Shown one piece after another: positions 35,880-43,647 of a stretch of DNA of 64,000 nucleotides (its first letter is position 1; each line of letters begins with the position of its first letter). The stretch is taken from the NCBI GenBank assembly GCA_020635995.1, contig JACJYS010000003.1, positions 1-64,000 of the forward strand, written 5' to 3'. The translations under genes and the position numbers were made by a program. Origin of the DNA: Chitinophagales bacterium (GTDB lineage Bacteria; Bacteroidota; Bacteroidia; Chitinophagales; UBA8649). The notes beneath the pieces are model-generated. The model did not search any database. It had not been told where the DNA came from and was given only the letters and a program-made list of their open reading frames with translations.

Positions 35880-36374
35880 TTATTCATCTTCCATCAAATC
35901 ATTTTTAGCAAAAGCCAACGGCAATAACTCTGAAGAGCTATTAACCTTATAAATTTTATTAGATTCCGCCTGCATAATAATAGGAATAGCAAAATTGAAT
36001 TTGCTTTCTATTTCAAAAATATACTGCCTACATTCTCCACAAGGAGCTGCGGGTTTAAGTTGTTCCTTTTTTAAATTTTTAACCGCCACAGCCAGCATAA
36101 TAGGTTTAATATTTGGAAACATAGTAGAGGCAGCACTTAAAACCGTTCTTTCGGCACAGATACACGCAGGAAATGCAGCATTTTCCTGATTGCCACCATT
36201 TATTATTTCACCATTTTGTAGTAATACCGCTGCACCTACTAAAAAATTAGAGTAAGGAGCATAAGCTTTTTCTTGCCCTTCTTTAGCTTTGGTTAATAAT
36301 TTTCTTTCTATTTCTTCCAGTTCTAATGGATTGTCAAATACAATTACTTCTGTACTTATTTCAATTTTCCTCAT
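35880..36374 (-). CDS. cdd: cytidine deaminase
   Basis: Homotetrameric-type zinc cytidine deaminase, 164 residues. The active site is CAERT (zinc Cys and catalytic Glu) and PCGECRQ (two more zinc cysteines). It converts cytidine and deoxycytidine to uridine and deoxyuridine for salvage. The N-terminal extension (about 22 residues) is longer than in E. coli-like short forms. It ends convergent with the patatin gene and starts divergent from the saccharopine dehydrogenase-like gene. Confidence 0.93.
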   Translation of the reverse strand: MRKIEISTEVIVFDNPLELEEIERKLLTKAKEGQEKAYAPYSNFLVGAAVLLQNGEIINGGNQENAAFPACICAERTVLSAASTMFPNIKPIMLAVAVKNLKKEQLKPAAPCGECRQYIFEIESKFNFAIPIIMQAESNKIYKVNSSSELLPLAFAKNDLMEDE

Positions 36375-36443
36375 TCAAAAAGAATTAATTTTTTAATAAA
36401 GATAAATAACTTTTTTAAAGTTTACCTTCACTTTACTAAAGTG

Positions 36444-36451
36444 TATATTTG
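36444..36451 (+). promoter_or_regulatory. -7 element of the saccharopine dehydrogenase-like gene
   Basis: TATATTTG, a perfect TAnnTTTG. It predicts a start near 36458 and a 13-nt leader. It overlaps an in-frame GTG at 36441, which is therefore not the start codon. Confidence 0.65.
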
Positions 36452-36470
36452 CAACACAAAAACCAAACCA

Positions 36471-37805
36471 ATGAAAAACATCTTATTATTTGGAGCAGGC
36501 AAATCGGCTTATTCCTTAATAAAGTACATTTTAGAGCATTTAGAAACAGAAAATTGGCACTTAACTATTGCCGATATGAATCCTCAATTTGTCAATAATC
36601 TTTTTCAGCACAATAGATTGAAAGTAGTAGAATTTGATCTAAGTAAAGAAGATTTACAAAAGGAACTTATCAATAAAGCAGATATTGTTATATCAATGTT
36701 GCCAGCTACTTTTCATGTGCAAATAGCCAAAACTTGTTTAACCTATGCTAAAAACTTAATAACTCCTTCTTATGTTTCGGAAGAAATGAAAGCTTTAAAT
36801 ACTGAGGCTAAAAATAAGGGACTAATATTTTTAAATGAAATGGGTTTAGACCCCGGCATAGACCACATGAGTGCTAAATATTTTATAGATAAAATTAAAG
36901 AACAAGGTGGCATTATTGAAGGTTTTGAATCTTTTACCGGAGGTTTAATAGCTCCGGAAAGTGATAATAATCCGTGGCATTATAAATTTACTTGGAATCC
37001 ACGAAATGTGGTACTGGCTGGTCAAGGTGGAGCGGTTAAATTTTTACATAATGGAAAATATAAATACATTCCTTACCATAAACTTTTTGATAGAACAGAA
37101 ATAATACATATAGATGAATATGGCGATTTTGAAGGATATGCCAATAGAGATTCTTTAAAATATATTGATTTGTACGGCTTGCAAGGTGTAAAAACTATGT
37201 ATAGAGGTACTTTTAGACGTCCTCCATTTTGTAGGGCATGGCATATTTTGGTTCAAATAGGTGCTACAGACGATTCATACATTATAGAAGATAGTGAAAA
37301 TATGACTTACCGAGAGTTTATAAATACCTTTTTAAAATATAGAGAGAAAGATTCTGTAGAAATTAAATTAGCTTACTATTTAAGCAAAGATGTGGACGGA
37401 GATGAAATGAGATTATTGGAGTGGTTGGGGCTGTTTGAAAACAAAAAAATAGGAATAGCCAATGCTACTCCGGCTCAAATTTTATTACATTTATTAGAGC
37501 AAAAATGGGCTTTAGAGGAAGGCGATAAAGATATGATAGTAATGTGGCACTTACTTACCTACAAGCTAAATGGACAAAAACATAGATTAGAATCTTCAAT
37601 GGTAGTAGAAGGAGAAGATAAGCGACAAACAGCTATGGCAAAAACAGTGGGTTATCCTATAGGAATAGCAACAAAATTAATTTTGAATGATAAAATTAAG
37701 AAAAAAGGGGTGTTATTGCCTTTAGAAAAAGAGATATATAAACCTGTATTAAAAGAGCTGCAAGGCTATGGCGTTATCTTTAAAGAAAAAGAAGGAAGTG
37801 CGTAA
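36471..37805 (+). CDS. saccharopine dehydrogenase family protein
   Basis: A 444-residue NAD(P)-dependent oxidoreductase of the saccharopine dehydrogenase/LYS9 group. It has an N-terminal Rossmann motif (LLFGAGKSAYSLIKY) and the conserved NEMGLDPGIDHMSA block. Family roles include lysine degradation; the substrate here is not proven. The start is the ATG at 36471, because an upstream GTG lies within the promoter. It is followed by a terminator that also forms part of the GIY-YIG-flanking duplication. Confidence 0.9.
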   Translation: MKNILLFGAGKSAYSLIKYILEHLETENWHLTIADMNPQFVNNLFQHNRLKVVEFDLSKEDLQKELINKADIVISMLPATFHVQIAKTCLTYAKNLITPSYVSEEMKALNTEAKNKGLIFLNEMGLDPGIDHMSAKYFIDKIKEQGGIIEGFESFTGGLIAPESDNNPWHYKFTWNPRNVVLAGQGGAVKFLHNGKYKYIPYHKLFDRTEIIHIDEYGDFEGYANRDSLKYIDLYGLQGVKTMYRGTFRRPPFCRAWHILVQIGATDDSYIIEDSENMTYREFINTFLKYREKDSVEIKLAYYLSKDVDGDEMRLLEWLGLFENKKIGIANATPAQILLHLLEQKWALEEGDKDMIVMWHLLTYKLNGQKHRLESSMVVEGEDKRQTAMAKTVGYPIGIATKLILNDKIKKKGVLLPLEKEIYKPVLKELQGYGVIFKEKEGSA

Positions 37806-37826
37806 ACAGTAAACATATTGTATTAA

Positions 37827-37857
37827 AAAAGCCTAACAATCAATATGTTAGGCTTTT
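37827..37857. terminator. terminator, left copy of a duplicated pair
   Basis: The stem AAAAGCCTAAC/GTTAGGCTTTT with a 9-nt loop. It serves the saccharopine dehydrogenase-like gene on + and, by position, the tRNA remnant on -. A copy with the same stem and a 5-nt loop is at 38192-38218. Confidence 0.8.
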
Positions 37858-37864
37858 ATTTTAG

Positions 37865-37890
37865 TGCCGAAGGGGGGAATTGAACCCCCG
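37865..37890 (-). pseudogene. tRNA-Met 3'-end fragment
   Basis: It matches the last 26 nt of the complete tRNA-Met (T arm, acceptor 3' strand, discriminator A) with one difference, C instead of U at position 72. Beyond 37890 the tRNA match stops at a short hairpin (TCCGCCA/TGGCGGA), after which TATGAATC resembles the anticodon region. It cannot form a tRNA. Confidence 0.8.
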
Positions 37891-37928
37891 TCCGCCAACT
37901 GGCGGATATGAATCTTAAGATTGTGAAC

Positions 37929-38180
37929 TTATTTTTTACTCTTTATTAAATTCCAGATAAATTCTCTACCCTTAGCTGATTTCAATTGTTTTTCCCTTTT
38001 TAAGGCTTCTTTTTTAGCATTGTAAATTTCGGTATAAACAATTTTCCAAGGTCTAAATCTTATGGTGTAACCTTTAATTGCTTTTTCATTATGTGAAAGA
38101 AAACGTTGTTCCAAATTTTGGGTATAGCCAATATAAATTTTATCAAAACTAACTGAATAAATAACGTAAACTATATACAT
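37929..38180 (-). CDS. GIY-YIG nuclease, stand-alone (copy B)
   Basis: An 83-residue GIY-YIG endonuclease, only the catalytic domain. Signature VYVIYS (4-9) and IYIGYT (15-20), Arg26 in LEQRFLSH, and Glu63 in ALKREKQLK. The ATG at 38180 is used; an upstream frame would run through the terminator at 38192-38218. The gene lies exactly between two copies of a tRNA-Met tail plus terminator, and in the same direction as the tRNA. Family members are nucleases, but no specific function is known for these short forms. Confidence 0.88.
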   Translation of the reverse strand: MYIVYVIYSVSFDKIYIGYTQNLEQRFLSHNEKAIKGYTIRFRPWKIVYTEIYNAKKEALKREKQLKSAKGREFIWNLIKSKK

Positions 38181-38189
38181 TGTAATCAA

Positions 38190-38251
38190 AAAAAAGCCTA
38201 ACACTAAGTTAGGCTTTTATTTTAGTACCGAAGGGGGGAATTGAACCCCCG
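38190..38251. repeat. right copy of tRNA-tail plus terminator duplication
   Basis: Includes the terminator 38192-38218 and the 3' 26 nt of the intact tRNA-Met. See the left copy at 37825-37890. Confidence 0.85.
38192..38218. terminator. tRNA-Met terminator
   Basis: The stem AAAAGCCTAAC/GTTAGGCTTTT with a 5-nt loop, 8 nt past the tRNA 3' end on the minus strand. It separates the tRNA from GIY-YIG copy B, so the nuclease gene would need read-through or its own promoter. Confidence 0.8.
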
Positions 38252-38299
38252 ACCTCAGGGTTATGAATCCTGCGCTCTAACCACCTGAGCTACCTCGGC
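38226..38299 (-). tRNA. tRNA-Met (CAT)
   Basis: A 74-nt cloverleaf with anticodon CAT. The acceptor GCCGAGG pairs with CTTCGGT, with a G1-U72 and one inner G-U pair. An elongator Met is favoured because position 1 is not the unpaired type of initiators; a lysidine-modified Ile-CAT cannot be fully excluded. CCA not encoded. Confidence 0.9.
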
Positions 38300-38451
38300 A
38301 AAAAATTGGAGTGCAAAGATAAACTTTTATTTATCTTCTTTCAAAATTTATTTGAACACATATTCTTCTAAGTACAATAAAATTTATATTGAATCCACTT
38401 CAAACCTGAGTTCAGTTAATCTTTATGAAACAACACAATGTAGCCACTATC

Positions 38452-39108
38452 CTAAACAAACTTTTCTTTAAATTTTATCTTCACTTTTTCTTTAACCATT
38501 TCAAAATTTTGAGTGGCTCCCAATTCTCTGGCTAAGCTGGTTACTCCTTTATCTATAAAACCACATGGATTTATTTTTGAGAACCAAGCTAAATCTGTAT
38601 TTATATTAAAAGCTAAACCATGCATGGTGATGTATCTACTGGCTTTTATACCTACGGCACATATTTTCCTTTCTTGTGGTTTCCCTACATCTAACCAAAC
38701 TCCCGAAGCTCCTTCTGAACGCATACCTTCAAGTCCATACTCCGCTATAATTTCTATAATAATTTGCTCAATTGTCTCAACATACTCTCGCAATCCCATA
38801 TTAAATTGCTCTAAATCTATAATAGGATAAACTACTAACTGCCCCGGCCCGTGAAAAGTAACATCTCCTCCCCTTTCTATTCGGAAAACATCTGCTCCTA
38901 AATTTTCATTTTTTAATAAAATATTATTTTCATCGGCACTTTTGCCTAACGTAAATACTGGCGTATGCTCTACAAAAATAATATGATTTTTAGGAGTTAA
39001 ACCTTGCTTTTTTTGTTGTAAAGCATCTTGCATTAGCTCTTTTTGTTTGTCCCAAACTACTTTATACGGCTGTAATTCCTTAAAATCTATTATTTCAATT
39101 TCTTTCAT
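38452..39108 (-). CDS. lipB: octanoyltransferase
   Basis: LipB, 218 residues, transfers octanoyl from acyl-carrier protein to lipoyl domains. Motifs RGGDVTFHGPGQLVVYP, the catalytic lysine region GIKASRYITMHGLAFN, and the cysteine in NPCGF are visible. The start is the ATG at 39108, which overlaps the stop of the upstream gene as ATGA; a GTG 18 nt earlier is less likely. It is the last gene of the DUF2851-PspC-unknown-lipB run. Confidence 0.95.
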   Translation of the reverse strand: MKEIEIIDFKELQPYKVVWDKQKELMQDALQQKKQGLTPKNHIIFVEHTPVFTLGKSADENNILLKNENLGADVFRIERGGDVTFHGPGQLVVYPIIDLEQFNMGLREYVETIEQIIIEIIAEYGLEGMRSEGASGVWLDVGKPQERKICAVGIKASRYITMHGLAFNINTDLAWFSKINPCGFIDKGVTSLARELGATQNFEMVKEKVKIKFKEKFV

Positions 39109-40391
39109 TTGGGTATATCTACACAAGGTTTATAAGGTGTAAAAGGAATCCATGTGCTGTTAAAATAAAAATTGTTGAAATTCCAGTTATATTTTAAATT
39201 ATCATGCTTTTTTTGCTTACCAAGTTTATTAAATCTTTTATGAAAATAATTATTAAAAGCAGTAGCTGACTGCATTTTTTGTAGCATCATATATGGCTCT
39301 ACAAATTGATTATTATTACAATCGTAAATAACCATAACACCCTGCATTTTAGGATTAGAACCGGGTACGCTCTTAGTTACAATATAATTATCTAATAAAG
39401 TAGTTTCAAAAACAGTTCCTTTTCTTACAAACAAAACAAAATTTTCTTTTAATTCTATACTGTTATCTACTTGTAAATTGTTATTCAAAAAAATATTATC
39501 CCTTTTACCATTTAGTATGTCCTGCATATTGTTAGCATCTGTAAAATATACTGAAGAATAATTATATTTTTCTTTATCGCTGTACTCATCATATACCTTT
39601 TGGCTCTCCGCTAAAAACTTTTGTTGAATTTTATCTGCCAACTTTTCATTACCTCCATTCCTGTATATTTCAGCTTTTTTACTATTTATATTTAATAAAA
39701 CTATTAAAGCCCCATCCTTCAATTTTTGAGTGTAATAATCTTTTAAATCGGCATCTTTATAGTTAATTTCTGTACGCTTAGAAATTTGCTCATTAAAAAA
39801 TTTTAAAAAATCTTTAGACTCAACTTTATTGTATGGATTGTATATAAATTCATATAAATTATACGCTCTAAAATACTTATTTAGCAATATTTTATAATAT
39901 TCCTCTGCTACACCTTCGCCATAAATTTTACTAAAACCTATACTATCATGATATAAATAAATGGGATTTTGATTATATCTTTTCAATTCATTGTTTTCAT
40001 CATAATAAACAATGTTTTTTACCTTATAAATAATATATCCTTGCTGCAACCAAACTTCCACATTCTCATCGGTAAAATAATCTGTTTCAAGGCTTTTTAG
40101 GCTTTCTATACTTGGTATTAAAATGTTTGATATTCCAGTATCTTGAAAATAAAAACTCAGAGGTTTGTAATTTACATTAGCTATTTCTCTATAAACTTCT
40201 TTAATATTATTGCCAAGAACAATTTCATCATTTTCAGCAGTAAAACCATTAGCATACCACATTTTTACAGATGCAGTATTTTTAGCACCATTTAAGCCGG
40301 TATAACTAACCTGCTGCTGTGCTTTTGCAAAAGAAAAAATTAAAGCTGTAAAAAGGAGATTATAAATCCCAAACCGGATTGCGTTTGCCAT
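39105..40391 (-). CDS. exported protein of unknown function
   Basis: A 428-residue protein that I do not recognise. The N-terminus NLLFTALIFSFAKAQ is a typical signal peptide with cleavage after AKA. The rest is rich in Tyr, Asn and Lys, with no cysteine cluster, no repeats and no T9SS tail. It overlaps pspC by 32 nt and lipB by 4 nt, so it is translated in an operon. Periplasmic or surface location is inferred from the signal peptide. Confidence 0.8.
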   Translation of the reverse strand: MANAIRFGIYNLLFTALIFSFAKAQQQVSYTGLNGAKNTASVKMWYANGFTAENDEIVLGNNIKEVYREIANVNYKPLSFYFQDTGISNILIPSIESLKSLETDYFTDENVEVWLQQGYIIYKVKNIVYYDENNELKRYNQNPIYLYHDSIGFSKIYGEGVAEEYYKILLNKYFRAYNLYEFIYNPYNKVESKDFLKFFNEQISKRTEINYKDADLKDYYTQKLKDGALIVLLNINSKKAEIYRNGGNEKLADKIQQKFLAESQKVYDEYSDKEKYNYSSVYFTDANNMQDILNGKRDNIFLNNNLQVDNSIELKENFVLFVRKGTVFETTLLDNYIVTKSVPGSNPKMQGVMVIYDCNNNQFVEPYMMLQKMQSATAFNNYFHKRFNKLGKQKKHDNLKYNWNFNNFYFNSTWIPFTPYKPCVDIPK

Positions 40392-40578
40392 TAATCATAT
40401 TTTTTAATTTTAACCAAAACGCCAAAATAAAATAAATTATTATGGGTGACCCCATGGTTAAAAAACTTGCGTAAACAAAAAAGAAACGTATGTTTTTAGA
40501 AGGCATATTTAGTTTTCTGCCCACATAAGCACACACTCCAAATACCGTATTTTCAAAAACTGAACGAGCATCTTTCAT
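40360..40578 (-). CDS. PspC domain protein
   Basis: A 72-residue membrane protein with the PspC fold: GVCAYVGRKLNMPSKNIRF followed by a hydrophobic helix (about 30-58). In Bacteroidota, PspC domains are often stand-alone or fused, and act in envelope stress. Located 17 nt after the DUF2851 gene. Confidence 0.85.
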   Translation of the reverse strand: MKDARSVFENTVFGVCAYVGRKLNMPSKNIRFFFVYASFLTMGSPIIIYFILAFWLKLKNMINGKRNPVWDL

Positions 40579-40595
40579 ACCTGCAAATTTAATAA

Positions 40596-41891
40596 TTATT
40601 TTGCTTTTAACAGTTCATAGCCAATTCTACATTCCAAACATTTTTTAGCACTGCAATATGATTTATGTAATGTAAGCACCGCCTGGGTTTGAGATGCATT
40701 TTTTAAATTAAAATTTAAAGTTTTATACTTTGTAATTATTGAATTTTGTTCGGCATTTATATCTTGTAAAATATTGAGTGCCTTATCTACATATTTTTGT
40801 TCATTAATATATTTTCCGTAAAAAAACACAAAAGGAACTACCACATTTATAATTAATTTTTCTTTAAACGACTCACTTATATTTTTTGAAATTTTAGGAC
40901 TTTCTTTTTCAAAAGTATAATGCTTTAGCCAAAATTCCGAAACTTGTATTTCAAATAATTCTTTTAGTTCTTTAATACTGTCAATTTCTAATATTTTTGA
41001 GAATAATCGGGGTTCTTTATACAATAATGCCGCTAATTGTGCTATTCTAACAGTGGGAAAATTAGGCGGACGCACTCCCGCATATTTCCACTGCGAAGCT
41101 TTGCAAAACTGCTTTAACTTAAACAGCTTTTTGGTGTATTCATACTCGTTTTGCAATTTTAAAGCATAAGCGTTTTTACTGTTTAGCATACCCGCCAAAC
41201 CAAATAAAAACGACTCCAACTGCTGTTTGCTTAAATTTTGCTTTAGCAACTGCGTTAAAGTAAAAGACCGTGCCAGTAGTTCAAAAGCATCTTTATTAGC
41301 CGGAGCACCAAAATATTTAAACAAAGTAATTAAAAACGCATAATCTAAATCGCCATGTGCATATTCTAAATCTTTTTCAATGTCTGTAACTTTCCTTTCT
41401 AATCTTTCATACAGCAGCGACTCTAAAAAATTGGAAATAATAAAATCATCTATATCTTTTATCAAATTTTCGCAGGGAATAAAACTTGGCTTGCCTTCAA
41501 ATAATTTTAAATACTGCTGTAAAGTTGATTGATATATTTTATGACCAATACTTATGGTTGGCACTGCTCGTCCATTCTGCAAAATAATGGGTTTAACATC
41601 TTCATTATAATACACCACATGAAGAATTACATTATTGTATGCTTTATTTTCTTTATGTTTATGTTCTTGCCAATTTTTATTGTACAAATGAATTTCAACG
41701 TTTCCTGCCCAAACGGTATCGCCTATTTTTATTTTGGCATTAATAAAATCCGGTCCTCCGTGTATGCTGTTTTGTGTTCCTTGTTTTAGTATTTCTATTT
41801 TTTCGCCAAAATTGGTTTCTAAATCTACTTTATCAAATAGACCAAATTTCCATACATACTGTACAAAATCTTCTGACACTTTAGGCAACAT
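40596..41891 (-). CDS. DUF2851 family protein
   Basis: A 431-residue protein of the DUF2851 family, nearly confined to Bacteroidota. It contains NSIHGGPDFINAKIKIGDTVWAG-like family residues near the start, EIHLYNKNWQEHKH, and a C-terminal cysteine cluster (CSAKKCLECRIG). No enzymatic role is known. It is the first gene of the operon that ends with lipB. Confidence 0.88.
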   Translation of the reverse strand: MLPKVSEDFVQYVWKFGLFDKVDLETNFGEKIEILKQGTQNSIHGGPDFINAKIKIGDTVWAGNVEIHLYNKNWQEHKHKENKAYNNVILHVVYYNEDVKPIILQNGRAVPTISIGHKIYQSTLQQYLKLFEGKPSFIPCENLIKDIDDFIISNFLESLLYERLERKVTDIEKDLEYAHGDLDYAFLITLFKYFGAPANKDAFELLARSFTLTQLLKQNLSKQQLESFLFGLAGMLNSKNAYALKLQNEYEYTKKLFKLKQFCKASQWKYAGVRPPNFPTVRIAQLAALLYKEPRLFSKILEIDSIKELKELFEIQVSEFWLKHYTFEKESPKISKNISESFKEKLIINVVVPFVFFYGKYINEQKYVDKALNILQDINAEQNSIITKYKTLNFNLKNASQTQAVLTLHKSYCSAKKCLECRIGYELLKAK

Positions 41892-42068
41892 AAGACATAA
41901 ATATAAGCATATTATATTATTTGAAGAAATAAAAAAAGTTTTTTCTTATCTCGTTCGTTATACCTCTACTGTCAGCAGACACGGTCTCCGCAGATAGATT
42001 TGCAGATTAAATTTTCTCGCAAAGACGCAAAGAACGCAAAAGGGTGTGGAATCTAATTTGGAAATGTT
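41892..42068. other. spacer left of the IS
   Basis: Non-coding. It contains fragments of dispersed repeats (ACCTCTACTGTCAGCAGACA, near 41966, and TCGCAAAGACGCAAAGAACG, near 42017). No gene or RNA was recognised. Confidence 0.5.
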
Positions 42069-42143
42069 GGCTTAATGGACATTTTTTAGGATAGGAATCG
42101 CTGTAACAGTTATAATTATTAGCTTTGAGGGCAATCAAAGGTT

Positions 42144-43054
42144 ATGAATAAAAAAAGTGCTTAAGCTGTGGTAAAGGATTTACCAAGAAAAATGGAAAAG
42201 TTAAAGGTGTTCAATTGTATAAATGCTCTTATTGTGGGAAACAATTTTTAGGAGGTAATAGGATTGACAATAAGATTCTTTGGGATGAATACTTATATGG
42301 AAAACAAACCTATTCTCAACTTGCTATTAGATATACATGTTCAGTAAAAACCATTCAAAGAAGATTGGATTCTATTTTAGTTGAATTAAAATCAAAAGTT
42401 CCAAGAGAAGTAGTTGTTCTTATGGATACAACCTATTGGGGAAGGAACTTTGGCGTTATGTTGTTTAAGGATAGTCTAACAAAAGAGAATTTATTGAAGT
42501 ACTATGTCAGAACAGAAACAAATGCTTTATATATCAAGGGAATCAATGAATTAAAATCTTTGGGGTTTAAGATTAATGGTATTGTTTGTGATGGAAGAAA
42601 AGGTTTAATCCAATCATTTGATGTTCCTGTTCAAATGTGTCAATTTCATCAATCTGCAATTATACGAAGATATTTAACCAAGAACCCCAAACTTATAGCA
42701 TCTAAAGAACTAATGGAAGTTGTCAATTTAATGAAGCAAACAGATAAAGAATCTTTTACAGGAGCTTTAGATTTATGGTTTAATAAATGGGAAGACTTTC
42801 TCAATGAAAGAACGATTAACCCCGTTACAAATAAATCCTTTTATACACATAAAAAATTACGAAGTGCATATAGAAGTTTAAAAAATAATTTACCTTGGTT
42901 ATTTACTTGGTACGATTATATAGAACTTAATATTCCAAACACTACCAATGCTATTGATGGTCATTTTGCAGACTTAAAGAATAAACTAAGAAACCACAAT
43001 GGATTATCTAAAAAAAGAAAAATTAAATTTATAGATGAGTTTTTAAAGGCATAA
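42144..43054 (+). CDS. IS256-like transposase, zinc-ribbon variant, with A7 frameshift
   Basis: Transposase with an N-terminal zinc ribbon and a DDE RNase H-like core (MDTTYW, then CDGRKGL, CQFHQ and NTTNAIDGHFADLK). The main frame opens only at TTG 42215 (279 residues) and lacks the first CxxC. Upstream, ATG at 42144 runs into a tract of seven A (42150-42156) and then a stop at 42162. A -1 shift in the A tract joins it to the main frame and restores CLSCGKGF before CSYCGKQF. It is either a frameshift mutation or slippage control, as in many IS. The core motifs are complete. Confidence 0.75.
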
Positions 43055-43232
43055 AGCTCTCCAAAAATAGCTATGGACTCCTAATTTTAGCAGTCCATAG
43101 TACCGATATTTTTATCGAGCATCTACATTATCCCTGACGAGTTGCTCTCCAGCAGAGCTCGCTTCCGTTTATATAGACAACACAAATTTGGAAAATTAAA
43201 TTTGACAATCCTAAAAAACATAAAAAATAGAG

Positions 43233-43250
43233 CCTAAAAAATGTCCATTA
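43233..43250. repeat. internal extra right-end repeat of the IS
   Basis: CCTAAAAAATGTCCATTA is the exact reverse complement of the left end (42073-42090). A truncated third version (CCTAAAAAACAT) is at 43210-43221. Confidence 0.7.
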
Positions 43251-43302
43251 GAACTTCACGTCTGAAAAATAGCCTAATTTTTGTCCATTATTCCGAAATG
43301 TT

Positions 43303-43647
43303 ATATACACTATAAACATTCTCTATAGTACGTCATGTCTCTACCTATCGGCAGACACGGTGCGAAGGCAGGCATCTCAATGTCAGATAGCACAGTTTTA
43401 TTGTAAAGGATTACCGCCTCCTACCTTCGGTAGGCAAGTTAGCGGCAATGACGTTTTTGGGGAAAGCTTTTTCTATCTCGTACGTCTTTACGATGAGTGT
43501 AGTGAAACTAAACGAAGAAGTAATCTCTTTAGACAGAGTTTAGCTTACACTCTCCTTTGTTCGCAAAGACGAACACACAGGAGTACGCCTTTGCGAGTTT
43601 ACTGTACTAGTGCCACCACTTGGAGTGGTGGCACTAGTGATGATTTA
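43303..43647. other. spacer right of the IS with dispersed repeats
   Basis: About 345 bp without a credible gene. It has the palindrome CCTACCTTCGGTAGG (43420-43434), segments resembling 41950-42030 (such as TCGGCAGACACGG) and the 43606 palindrome. A 104-codon open frame here overlaps the repeats and has no protein features. Confidence 0.6.
43606..43638. repeat. long perfect palindrome, variant 2
   Basis: Arms of 15 bp (ACTAGTGCCACCACT) around TGG, ending 10 bp before the valS stop. It could also act as a transcript-end hairpin for valS, but no U tract follows. Confidence 0.75.

Larger units (their letters stand above)
37825..37890. repeat. left copy of tRNA-tail plus terminator duplication
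   Basis: Terminator stem, TTATTTTAGT and 26 nt of tRNA-Met 3' end, in the same order as at 38190-38251. Apart from the terminator loop the two copies differ at one base. Confidence 0.85.
42069..43294 (+). mobile_element. IS256-like insertion sequence
   Basis: About 1226 bp. The 8-bp sequence GAAATGTT is found directly outside both ends (42061-42068 and 43295-43302), a target duplication of the size expected for IS256. The ends are imperfect inverted repeats: GGCTTAATGGACA on the left, GGAATAATGGACA on the right (complement). A second right-end-like copy, a perfect 18-bp match to the left end, lies inside at 43233-43250. One transposase is encoded. Confidence 0.85.

Noticed and set aside
36441..36470. 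GTG start for the saccharopine dehydrogenase-like gene
   Set aside because: The GTG lies in front of and in the -7 promoter element; the ATG at 36471 precedes the Rossmann motif directly.
38181..38204. Longer N-terminus for GIY-YIG copy B
   Set aside because: It would be translated from within the tRNA terminator; the ATG at 38180 starts just before the catalytic motif.
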